DNA from: JBAYSY01 sp041675885
GTDB taxonomy: Bacteria > Pseudomonadota > Alphaproteobacteria > Rhodobacterales > Rhodobacteraceae
Direction of reading: 5' to 3'
DNA length: 64,000 bases
Assembly: GCA_041675885.1 (NCBI GenBank)
Contig: JBAYSY010000011.1
Span: 1-64,000, forward strand
This document shows positions 8,938 through 16,733 of the stretch, piece by piece (position 1 is the first letter of the stretch; each line of letters opens with the position of its first letter). Position numbers and translations under genes: made by a program. The notes under the pieces are model-generated. The model was not told the DNA's origin. It made no database searches and worked only from the letters and a program-made list of their open reading frames with translations.

Positions 8938-10734
8938 ATGCCGGGCATTGTCGCCAAGCTCAAGAACTGGTGGACCGTCCTGAGACGGCCCAGCATGCGC
9001 TTTTCACTGCTCACGCTGCTGCTTGCCGGCTTCGGCGGCGGTATCGTGTTCTGGGGTGGTTTCAACACGGCACTGGAAGCGACCAACACCATGCCGTTTT
9101 GCCTCACCTGCCACGAGATGCGCGAGTATCTTTACGAAGAATATTCCGACACGATCCATTACCAGAACCGCACCGGCGTGCAGGCCACCTGTTCCGACTG
9201 TCACGTGCCGCGCGAATGGGTCCACAAGATGGTGCGCAAGGTCCATGCCAGCCGTGAGCTTTATCACTGGGCGCTGGGCTCGATCCGCACCCCTGAAAGG
9301 TTCGAGGCCAAGCGGCTGCAACTGGCGCGCAACGTCTGGGGCTCGATGAAACGCACCGATTCGCGTGAGTGCCGCAACTGCCACACCATCGAATCGATGA
9401 ACCCCGAGTTCCAGGAGCCGCGCGCCCGCAAGGCGCATCTCGATGCCATGGCCGCGGGCAATACCTGCATCGACTGCCACAAGGGCATCGCCCACAAGGA
9501 TCTGCGGCCCCAGCTGTCCGACGACGAGATCGAGGAACTGGAACAGCCGCTTGCCGCCCATATGCGGGAAATCCCGCAGCACTACATCGACGGGCTGGCC
9601 CGTGCCGAGGCGCGCGAGGCCGAGGCCGAGGCCACCCGCCGGGCCGAGATCGAGGCCGAGGCCCAGCGGCTGGGCGCCGAGATCGCCCGGCGTGAGATCG
9701 CCGCCGCCGCCGCGGAAGCGGCCGCAGCCGGGGCCGAAGCGGGCGCGGCACAGGCCGCCGCCGATATCGGCGACACCGATACGAGCGGCATCGACTGGAG
9801 CGGGATCGAGCCCACCACCGTCACCATGTTCTACCCCGGCCAGGCTTCCTTCGAGTGGATCCAGGGGCGTGAACACGGCGGCGCCCGCGCCTTCACCCGT
9901 GGCGGCGAGCGTTGCGCGGAATGCCACGGGAACGAGGTCCGCGACATGGGCCGCACGATCGTTTCCGGCGAAAAGCTGGAAGAAACGCCGATCCCCGGCA
10001 AGCGGCCCTTCGTCGATGTCGCGGTGCAGGCGGCGCATGACGGCGAGAACCTGCATTTCCGGTTCCAGTGGGCCGATGGCGACCATGCCCCGGTGCCCTT
10101 CGCCGAGGGCGGCAAGATGGACCCCGAGAACCAGGTCAAGCTGTCGGTGATGTTCGTCGGCGAAGGGATCGAATACGGCGAACAGGCCGGGTGCTGGGCA
10201 AGCTGCCACCATGACGCGCGCTATATGCCCGACGCCATCGACGCCGACACGCTGGCGGCGCATCCCGAGGCGGGCCGGATCGACGTTACGCTGGGGCTGA
10301 CCAAATACCTTGCCGACAGCCGCACCGGGATCGAAATTCGCGGCGGCGCGGACAAGCCGCGCGGCGGCGGGCTGAACCTCAAGCCCGAGGAAGAAATCGC
10401 CGCCATGCGCGACTCCGGCGCGGTGCTGGACCTGATGCGCTACCTCTCGGGCGAAGGGGCCCAGAGCGGCCATATCCTCGAACAGCGGGTCGATACCGGC
10501 GGGATCGAGGTCGAGGCGAACGGCAGGCTAGACGGCGGGACCTGGACGGTGGTGATGAGCCGGCCTCTGGTCTCGGACCGGCCGGGCGATCTGAGCCTCG
10601 ATCCGGGCCAGAGCTACACCGTCAGCTTTGCGCTGCACGACGACCATTCCGACGCGCGGTTCCATCACGTTTCACTGGAAAAGCGGCTTGGGATCGACCT
10701 GCCGGAGGCCGAAATCAACGCGGCGGGACGGTGA
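8938..10734 (+). CDS. NirT/NapC tetrahaem cytochrome c fused to a second haem-binding domain
   Basis: The 598-residue protein is membrane-anchored by one segment at about 22-40. It then has four CxxCH sites at 55-59, 85-89, 145-149 and 177-181, the NapC/NirT pattern that oxidises quinol and feeds periplasmic reductases. Residues 220-275 are an Ala/Glu/Arg-rich, probably helical linker. After it come a fifth CxxCH (326-330) and a C-x3-CH (419-424) within a domain resembling the ethylbenzene-dehydrogenase/cytochrome c-552 haem-binding family. Ordinary NirT ends before the linker at about 200 residues. Position between nirS and the haem d1 genes suggests electron delivery toward NirS. The second domain's role is unknown. 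Confidence 0.82.
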   Translation: MPGIVAKLKNWWTVLRRPSMRFSLLTLLLAGFGGGIVFWGGFNTALEATNTMPFCLTCHEMREYLYEEYSDTIHYQNRTGVQATCSDCHVPREWVHKMVRKVHASRELYHWALGSIRTPERFEAKRLQLARNVWGSMKRTDSRECRNCHTIESMNPEFQEPRARKAHLDAMAAGNTCIDCHKGIAHKDLRPQLSDDEIEELEQPLAAHMREIPQHYIDGLARAEAREAEAEATRRAEIEAEAQRLGAEIARREIAAAAAEAAAAGAEAGAAQAAADIGDTDTSGIDWSGIEPTTVTMFYPGQASFEWIQGREHGGARAFTRGGERCAECHGNEVRDMGRTIVSGEKLEETPIPGKRPFVDVAVQAAHDGENLHFRFQWADGDHAPVPFAEGGKMDPENQVKLSVMFVGEGIEYGEQAGCWASCHHDARYMPDAIDADTLAAHPEAGRIDVTLGLTKYLADSRTGIEIRGGADKPRGGGLNLKPEEEIAAMRDSGAVLDLMRYLSGEGAQSGHILEQRVDTGGIEVEANGRLDGGTWTVVMSRPLVSDRPGDLSLDPGQSYTVSFALHDDHSDARFHHVSLEKRLGIDLPEAEINAAGR

Positions 10735-10752
10735 CATAACCACCCCGCCAGC

Positions 10753-10775
10753 CCCCGCCCCCTTCCGGGGCGGGG
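10753..10775 (+). terminator. Intercistronic hairpin after the multihaem cytochrome gene
   Basis: CCCCGCCCC and GGGGCGGGG form a perfect 9-bp stem with loop CTTCC, ending seven bases before the AAGGAGG of the next gene. No T-run follows. It is likely an attenuating or RNA-stabilising element within the nir operon. Confidence 0.4.
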
Positions 10776-10793
10776 ACCAGCAAGGAGGACGCC

Positions 10794-11243
10794 ATGTTCA
10801 TGGATGTGTTTCGCAGCGCCGCCTCGGCGCTGTTTCTGTTTTCAGCCCCTGGCCTTCTCGCCCTCGGCACCGCCCCCGCCGCACTGGCGCAGGACGACCG
10901 GCACGCCGCGACCTGTGCCGAGGCCGAGGAAAGCTATCGCGAGATGTTCGGCCATCCGTCCTCGGACGAGGACATGCCCGTGGTGCTGATGTATCGCAAC
11001 GTTTTCTGCCCGGCGGAGAAAACCGTAAAACAAGGCACAAGTTTGCGGTGGCGCAACGTCGAGCGCCGGACCTCCCATAGTATCTGGTTCAGGGACGCCG
11101 ACAGACCGGAATCCGAGCGCATCTTCCCCGGGGAGAGCATCGAGATGGAGGTCGATCTTCCAATCGGCGACCACGTTTATCTGTGCGGCCCGCATTGGGA
11201 GCGCCGGAACATGATCGGACGGCTGACGGTGGTGGAGCAATGA
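10794..11243 (+). CDS. Periplasmic cupredoxin (type 1 copper protein) of the nir operon
   Basis: The 149-residue protein starts with a signal peptide ending near APAALAQ. The mature part has the ligand set of a blue copper protein: H95 (TSHSIWF), then C131, H134 and M140 in CGPHWERRNM. C41 and C72 could form a disulfide. A clear AAGGAGG precedes the ATG at 10794. The nirE start overlaps its stop (ATGA), so it is part of the same operon. By analogy with azurin and pseudoazurin it may hand electrons to NirS. Overall sequence does not identify it as either of those, so the family assignment is by motif only. Confidence 0.75.
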   Translation: MFMDVFRSAASALFLFSAPGLLALGTAPAALAQDDRHAATCAEAEESYREMFGHPSSDEDMPVVLMYRNVFCPAEKTVKQGTSLRWRNVERRTSHSIWFRDADRPESERIFPGESIEMEVDLPIGDHVYLCGPHWERRNMIGRLTVVEQ

Positions 11244-11995
11244 CGATGGCGGGAAAAGTGATACTGGTGGGGGCGGGTCCGGGCGATCCGGAACTGCTGA
11301 CGATCAAGGCCGCGCGCGCGATCGCAAGCGCGGATGCCGTGGTCTACGACCGGCTGGTCCCGGCCGCGATCATCGACATGTGCCCCGAGGGCGCGACCCG
11401 GATCGACGTGGGCAAGCAGGCGGGGTTCCACCCGATCCCGCAGGACGAGATCAACCGGATACTGGTCAGGCTCGCCCGTGCCGGGCATGTGGTGGTGCGG
11501 CTCAAGGGGGGCGACCCGTTCATCTTCGGCCGTGGCTTCGAAGAGGCCCTGGAACTGGAAAAGGCCGGGATCGCCTGCGAGGTGATTCCCGGCATTTCCG
11601 CCGCGCAGGGCTGTTCGGCGGCGGCGCGGGTGCCGCTCACGCATCGCGGGCTGGTGACCGGGGTGCGCTATCTGACCGGCCATTGCCGCCAGGACATGCC
11701 GCTTGACCTCGACTGGAAGGGGCTGGCCGATCCCGACACCACGCTGGTGGTCTACATGGGCATGGCGAATATCGAGGAGATCGCGGGCAAGCTGATTGCC
11801 CACGGCCTGCCCGCCGACACGCCCGCGCTTGCGGTCTGCCAGGGCACGACCCCGCAGGAGCAACGCGCCTGGGCCCGGCTGGCCGACCTGCCCCGGGTGG
11901 CGCGGGCGGCGGCGTTCAACGGGCCGGTGATCTTCATCATCGGTCGGGTGGTGGCCATGGCCGCCGAACGACAAGAGGGATGCGATGCCGCGTGA
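11240..11995 (+). CDS. nirE: Uroporphyrinogen-III C-methyltransferase for haem d1 synthesis
   Basis: The 251-residue SAM-dependent enzyme methylates uroporphyrinogen III at C2 and C7 to precorrin-2, the first dedicated step toward haem d1. The N-terminal VGAGPGDPELLTIKA and the second glycine motif LKGGDPFIFGRG (88-99) are the signatures of the CobA/NirE family. The ATG overlaps the cupredoxin stop and the stop overlaps the nirC start, consistent with tight translational coupling. It lacks the CysG oxidoreductase domain. Operon position distinguishes NirE from a cobalamin CobA. Confidence 0.94.
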   Translation: MTMAGKVILVGAGPGDPELLTIKAARAIASADAVVYDRLVPAAIIDMCPEGATRIDVGKQAGFHPIPQDEINRILVRLARAGHVVVRLKGGDPFIFGRGFEEALELEKAGIACEVIPGISAAQGCSAAARVPLTHRGLVTGVRYLTGHCRQDMPLDLDWKGLADPDTTLVVYMGMANIEEIAGKLIAHGLPADTPALAVCQGTTPQEQRAWARLADLPRVARAAAFNGPVIFIIGRVVAMAAERQEGCDAA

Positions 11996-12311
11996 CCACC
12001 TCATCCGCTTTCTGGCGGGCGCCGCGCTTGCCGCCTTCACCGGAAGCGCCGGGGCCGATCCGGCACCCGATTCCGAGAAGCTCACCCATCTGGTGATCCA
12101 GGAATGCGGAAGCTGCCACGGGCTGACGCTGAAGGGCGGGCTGGGCACGCCGCTGACCGCCGAACACCTCGAAGGTCTCGACCGCGAGACCATCACCCAT
12201 ATCATCCTGACCGGCATCCCCGGCACGCCGATGCCGCCCTGGGCACCCTTGATGACCGAGGCCGACGCCGACTGGATCGCCGACATGCTCAAGCAGGGAG
12301 CCCTGGAATGA
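11985..12311 (+). CDS. nirC: Cytochrome c55X, NirC
   Basis: The 108-residue exported monohaem cytochrome c has a short signal peptide, haem site CGSCH at 41-45 and a probable axial M83 in TPMPPW. NirC proteins are small periplasmic cytochromes in nir operons thought to take part in electron transfer to NirS or in the last oxidation of haem d1. It overlaps nirE by 11 bases and nirF by 4 bases. Confidence 0.92.
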   Translation: MPRDHLIRFLAGAALAAFTGSAGADPAPDSEKLTHLVIQECGSCHGLTLKGGLGTPLTAEHLEGLDRETITHIILTGIPGTPMPPWAPLMTEADADWIADMLKQGALE

Positions 12312-13507
12312 CCCGACTGATGCGCACGCTGACTCTCGCCCTCGGCCTCGCGGCCCTGCCGCTTGCCACGCCGATCCTTGCCGCCGGTGCCGAAGACGGG
12401 CTGCGTGGCACCGGAAGCCTTGGCGTCGTGATCGAGCGGGCGACCGGCTCGGTGCTGATCGTCGATACCGAGGCGCGCGCCACGCTGGCGCGGGTCGAGG
12501 GCTTGGGCGATCTTTCCCACGCCTCGGTCGTGTTCTCGGCCGACCAGCGATACGCCTATGTCTTCGGCCGCGACGGCGCGCTGAGCAAGGTGGACATGCT
12601 GACTGCCGCCATCACGGGCCGGGTCGTGCAGGGCGGCAACGCCATCGGCGGCGCGATCTCGGACGACGGCACGCTGGTCGCGGTCTCGAACTACGAACCG
12701 GGCGGCATCCGGGTGTTCGACGCCCGCACGCTGGAACAGGTGGCCGACATTCCGGCCGTGGGGGCCGACGGGCTGGAATCCAAGACCATCGGGCTGGTCG
12801 ATCTGCCGGGGCGGCGGTTCATGTACGGGCTCTACGACTCGGGCGAAATCTGGATCGCCGACTTTTCGGGCGCGGGCGACCCCGTGCTGACCAAATTCCC
12901 CGACATCGGCCTGCTGCCCTATGACGGCAACGTCACCCCGGACGGGCGGCACTACATCGCCGGGCTGTTCGGCGAGGACGGGCTTGCCCATGTCGATACC
13001 TGGCAGGAACCGATGGCGGTGAACCGCATTCTCGACGGCTACGGCCGGGGCGAGGAACCGCTGCCGGTCTACAAGATGCCCCACCTCGAAGGCTGGGCCG
13101 CACTGGGCGAGGTGATGCTGCTGCCCGCCGTCGGCCGGCACGAGCTGATCGCGCTCGACCTGCGCGACTTCACCGAGACCAGCCGGGTCGAGACCCACGG
13201 CCAGCCGATCTTCGCGGTGGTGCGGCCGGGCGGGCGCTATGTCTGGGTGAACTTCGCCCACCCGCTGAACGACACCATCGACGTGGTGGACACGCTGACG
13301 CTGGAGGTGGTGCACAGCTTCCAGCCCGGCCCCGCCGTGCTGCACATGGAATTCACGCCGCGCGGACACGAGGTCTGGGTGTCGGTGCGCGACGCCAACA
13401 GCGTGCATGTCTACGACGCGGAGACCTTCGAGTTGAAGGCCGAGATCGAATCGCACGCGCCTTCGGGCATCTTCTTCTCCGCCCGCGCGGGCCGGATCGG
13501 CCAATGA
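12308..13507 (+). CDS. nirF: Haem d1 biosynthesis protein NirF
   Basis: The 399-residue protein resembles the d1 propeller domain of NirS without a cytochrome c domain. An N-terminal hydrophobic stretch (about 5-25) may be a signal or anchor. Repeated strands such as SVLIVDTEARATLARV mark the propeller. NirF is required for a late step of haem d1 formation and is reported to act in the periplasm. The ATG overlaps the nirC stop. The next gene begins after about 30 bases. Confidence 0.92.
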   Translation: MTRLMRTLTLALGLAALPLATPILAAGAEDGLRGTGSLGVVIERATGSVLIVDTEARATLARVEGLGDLSHASVVFSADQRYAYVFGRDGALSKVDMLTAAITGRVVQGGNAIGGAISDDGTLVAVSNYEPGGIRVFDARTLEQVADIPAVGADGLESKTIGLVDLPGRRFMYGLYDSGEIWIADFSGAGDPVLTKFPDIGLLPYDGNVTPDGRHYIAGLFGEDGLAHVDTWQEPMAVNRILDGYGRGEEPLPVYKMPHLEGWAALGEVMLLPAVGRHELIALDLRDFTETSRVETHGQPIFAVVRPGGRYVWVNFAHPLNDTIDVVDTLTLEVVHSFQPGPAVLHMEFTPRGHEVWVSVRDANSVHVYDAETFELKAEIESHAPSGIFFSARAGRIGQ

Positions 13508-13539
13508 ACGGACGCCAATGAACTGTGGATGGTAGTGAC

Positions 13540-14538
13540 ATGACCTGTGCCGCCCAGCCCTGCCCGGTGGAACTTGCGCTGCTCGACCGCTGGCAGCGGG
13601 ATTTCCCGCTGGCCGAGCGGCCCTTCGCCCAGGCGGGGTCGGCGGTCGGGCTGGGCGAGGGCGAGACCATCGCCGCCTTCGCGCGGCTTCAGGCCACCGG
13701 CGTGCTGTCGCGGATCGGTGCGGTGGTGCGGCCCAACACGGCCGGGGCCAGCACGCTGGCCGCCATGCGCGTGCCGCCCGAACGGCTGGAACAGGTCGCG
13801 GCGCTGGTCAGCGCCCAGCCCCGCGTCAACCACAATTACGAGCGTGAACACGACCTCAACCTGTGGTTCGTGATCGCCGGACCGGACCGCGCAGCGGTGA
13901 CGGACACCATCGCCCGGATCGAGACTGCGACGGGACTGCCGGTTCTCGACCTGCCCATGGTCGAGGGCTATCACATCGACCTCGGCTTTCCGCTGGCGGG
14001 CGGGCCGGCACGCAAGGATCTGCAACGGCCCGCGACCGGCTACCGCCCCGACCGGCACGACCGGGCGCTGCTGGCCGAGATCGAGGACGGGCTTCCGCTG
14101 ACGCTGCGCCCTTACCGTACGGTAGCCGAAGGGCTGGGCACAGAACAGGATGACGTGCTGGCCCGGCTCGACCGGCTGATGCGGGAAGGCGTGATCTCGC
14201 GCTTCGGCTGCGTGGTGCGACACCGCGCGCTTGGCTACCGCGCCAATGCGATGGCGGTCTGGGACGTGCCCGACGATCAACTGACCGGGGTCGCCCCGCG
14301 CCTTGCCCGTCACCCGCGGGTCACGCTGTGCTACCGCCGCCCGCGGCGGCTGCCCGACTGGCGTTACAACCTGTTCTGCATGATCCACGCCACCAGCCGC
14401 GACGACGCAAGCGCCTCGATCCGCGAGATCAACGAGGCCGCCGGGACCGGCGGTCTGGCACAGGACGTGCTGTTCTCGCTGCGCTGCTTCAAGCAGCGCG
14501 GCGCAACCTTTTCCGACACGGCGGAGGCGCGCGCATGA
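13540..14538 (+). CDS. nirD: Fused NirD-NirL sirohaem decarboxylase subunit
   Basis: This protein of about 332 residues contains two Lrp/AsnC-like modules in tandem. The first covers about residues 10-150, the second about 170-325; both keep the pattern of a winged helix plus a ferredoxin-like half with NHNYEREHDLNLWFV or CYRRPRRLPDWRYNL. With NirG and NirH it decarboxylates the acetate side chains of sirohaem to didecarboxysirohaem. Fused NirDL is known in several proteobacteria. The ATG at 13540 is preferred; a GTG at 13525 adding five residues is possible. The stop overlaps nirG. Confidence 0.88.
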   Translation: MTCAAQPCPVELALLDRWQRDFPLAERPFAQAGSAVGLGEGETIAAFARLQATGVLSRIGAVVRPNTAGASTLAAMRVPPERLEQVAALVSAQPRVNHNYEREHDLNLWFVIAGPDRAAVTDTIARIETATGLPVLDLPMVEGYHIDLGFPLAGGPARKDLQRPATGYRPDRHDRALLAEIEDGLPLTLRPYRTVAEGLGTEQDDVLARLDRLMREGVISRFGCVVRHRALGYRANAMAVWDVPDDQLTGVAPRLARHPRVTLCYRRPRRLPDWRYNLFCMIHATSRDDASASIREINEAAGTGGLAQDVLFSLRCFKQRGATFSDTAEARA

Positions 14539-14990
14539 CCCGCATCACCGATCCGGCCGAACGCGCCGTCATCAACGGCTTGCAGGGCGGATTTCCGCTG
14601 TCGCCCCGCCCGTTTGCCGAGGTAGGGGCGCGTTTCGGCCTTGATGAGGCGGAAATGCTCGCCACCCTCGGACGGCTGGTCGAGTCGGGCCGCGCCAGCC
14701 GCTTCGGCCCCTTGTGGAACGCCGAGGGGATCGGCGGCGCGGTCTGTCTTTGCGCCATGGCCGTGCCGCCGGAGCGGTTCGAGGAAGTCACCGAGGCGGT
14801 CAACGCCCACCCCGAGGTCGCGCATAATTACGAGCGCACGCACCGGCTCAACATGTGGTTCGTGCTGTCGGCCGAACGGCCGGAACGCATCGCCGAAGTG
14901 CAGGCCGAAATCGAGGCCGAGACCGGCCTTCAGGTCTATCCGATGCCCAAGACCCGCGAGTTCTTCATCGATTTCCGGCTGGAGGTCTGA
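14535..14990 (+). CDS. nirG: Sirohaem decarboxylase subunit NirG
   Basis: The 151-residue AsnC/Lrp-like protein has the HNYERTHRLNMWFV motif characteristic of the NirD/G/H/L family. In this family the DNA-binding fold is reused as an enzyme: His/Tyr residues line a sirohaem pocket. It works with NirDL and NirH on the way to haem d1. The start overlaps the nirDL stop (ATGA) and the stop is two bases from nirH. Confidence 0.87.
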   Translation: MTRITDPAERAVINGLQGGFPLSPRPFAEVGARFGLDEAEMLATLGRLVESGRASRFGPLWNAEGIGGAVCLCAMAVPPERFEEVTEAVNAHPEVAHNYERTHRLNMWFVLSAERPERIAEVQAEIEAETGLQVYPMPKTREFFIDFRLEV

Positions 14991-14992
14991 CC

Positions 14993-15469
14993 ATGCTCGA
15001 CCCGCAAGACCGCCGTATCCTTGCCGCCACGCAGAAGGGCCTGCCGCTGGTGGCGCGGCCCTATGCGGCGGTGGCCGAGACCGTCGGCATGGAGGAGGCC
15101 GAGGTGATCGACCGGCTGAGCCGCCTGCTCGACGCGGGCGCGATCCGGCGGATCGGGCTGATTCCGAACCACTACGCGCTTGGCCTTACCGCCAACGGCA
15201 TGTCGGTCTGGGACGTGGCCGACGAGGCCGTGGCCGGGATCGGCCCCCGGATCGGCGCGCTCGATTTCGTCACCCATTGCTACGAACGCCCCCGCCATCT
15301 GCCGCACTGGCCCTACAACCTGTTCGCGATGGTCCATGGCCGCTCGCGCCCCGAGGTCGAGGACAAGGCGGCCCGCATCGCCACCCTGATCGGCCCCGCC
15401 CTGCGCGGCCATGAAATCCTCTATTCGACCCGTATCCTGAAAAAGACCGGGCTGCGGATCGCAGCCTGA
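14993..15469 (+). CDS. nirH: Sirohaem decarboxylase subunit NirH
   Basis: The 158-residue protein belongs to the same family as NirDL and NirG. It resembles the second half of NirDL in the CYERPRHLPHWPYNLF stretch (about 95-110), with the C-terminal ILYSTRILKKTGLR typical of NirH/NirL. It is a subunit of the decarboxylase that makes didecarboxysirohaem. It lies two bases after nirG and about 50 bases before nirJ, which has its own ribosome binding site. Confidence 0.87.
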   Translation: MLDPQDRRILAATQKGLPLVARPYAAVAETVGMEEAEVIDRLSRLLDAGAIRRIGLIPNHYALGLTANGMSVWDVADEAVAGIGPRIGALDFVTHCYERPRHLPHWPYNLFAMVHGRSRPEVEDKAARIATLIGPALRGHEILYSTRILKKTGLRIAA

Positions 15470-15518
15470 ACCAGACCGCCAGAGCCAGACCGCCCAAACC
15501 ATACTGGAGGCCAGCGTC

Positions 15519-16733
15519 ATGTTCCGCCTGACCCACTACCTGAACGAAATCCTCGCGCCCTCGCCGCTCGGCCCGCATCGCAAGCCTGCCGGGCCGGTGG
15601 TGATCTGGAACCTGATCCGCCGCTGCAACCTGACCTGCAAGCACTGCTATTCGATCTCGGGCGACTTCGAGACCCCGGGAGAACTGAGCACCGCCGAGGT
15701 ATTCGACGTGATGGACGACCTGCGCGGCTTCCGGGTGCCGGTGCTGATCCTTTCGGGCGGCGAACCCCTGATGCGGCCCGACATCTTCGAGATTTCCGAG
15801 CGCGCCAAGGGCAAGGGGTTCTATGTCGGGCTTTCGACCAACGGCACGCTGATCGACGCCGGGATGGCCGCACGGATCGACGATATCGGCTACGACTACG
15901 TGGGGATCTCGCTTGACGGGATCGGCGAGACGCATGACCGTTTCCGCCGCAAGACCGGCGCCTATGAGGAGGCGCTGGGGGCCGCGCGGCTGCTGCGCGA
16001 CCGGGGCGTCAAGGTCGGCATCCGCTTCACCATGACCGACGACAACGCGGCACAACTGCCCTTGCTTCTGGATCTGGTCGAGGCCGAGGGCTTTCCGAAA
16101 TTCTACCTCTCGCATCTGGTCTATGCCGGGCGCGGCAACACCAACCGCGGCGACGACGCCACCTGGGCCGCGACCCGCGCGGCGATGGACATGGTGATCG
16201 CCCGCGCCTGGGACTGGGTGCGGAAGGGCGCCGGGATCGAGATCGTCACCGGCAACAACGATGCCGATGCGGTCTATCTGCTGCACTGGGCCGGGCGCGA
16301 GCGGCCGGAGAGCGTGGCGCACCTGACCGAACTGCTGCGGCGCTGGGGCGGCAACTCCTCGGGCGTCAACATCGCCAATATCGACAACCTCGGCAACGTC
16401 CACCCCGATACGATGTGGTGGCACCATACCATCGGCAATGTGCGCGACCGGCCGTTTTCCGATATCTGGTCGGACCTTTCCGACCCGATCATGGCCGGGC
16501 TCAAGGCAAGCCCGCGCGTGATCGGCGGGCGCTGCGGCGAATGCGCGTATTTCGACATCTGCGGCGGCAACACGCGGGTGCGGGCGCTGCGCATCACCGG
16601 CGATCCATGGGCCGAAGACCCCGGTTGCTACCTGAGCAACGCCGAGATCGGTCTTGCCGACGCGGACGGGGCTGGCCGCATCACCGTCACGCCATACCGG
16701 GGACTTCGCCATGAAGCGCGCCAGACCGTTTGA
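15519..16733 (+). CDS. nirJ: Haem d1 radical SAM enzyme NirJ
   Basis: The 404-residue enzyme removes two propionate chains and is thought to install the oxo groups of haem d1. The radical SAM cluster motif CNLTCKHC is at 36-43, followed by SGGEPLMRPD near 85. A cysteine-rich C-terminal segment (CGECAYFDICGG, then a further Cys) fits an auxiliary Fe-S cluster as in SPASM-like proteins. A GGAGG precedes the ATG. The last 23 bases overlap nirN. Confidence 0.93.
   Translation: MFRLTHYLNEILAPSPLGPHRKPAGPVVIWNLIRRCNLTCKHCYSISGDFETPGELSTAEVFDVMDDLRGFRVPVLILSGGEPLMRPDIFEISERAKGKGFYVGLSTNGTLIDAGMAARIDDIGYDYVGISLDGIGETHDRFRRKTGAYEEALGAARLLRDRGVKVGIRFTMTDDNAAQLPLLLDLVEAEGFPKFYLSHLVYAGRGNTNRGDDATWAATRAAMDMVIARAWDWVRKGAGIEIVTGNNDADAVYLLHWAGRERPESVAHLTELLRRWGGNSSGVNIANIDNLGNVHPDTMWWHHTIGNVRDRPFSDIWSDLSDPIMAGLKASPRVIGGRCGECAYFDICGGNTRVRALRITGDPWAEDPGCYLSNAEIGLADADGAGRITVTPYRGLRHEARQTV

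Noticed and set aside
11177..13504. A 775-codon open frame antisense to nirE-nirC-nirF
   Set aside because: It is a shadow of high-GC codon bias. It opposes genes with clear motifs, has no recognisable domain and no ribosome site.
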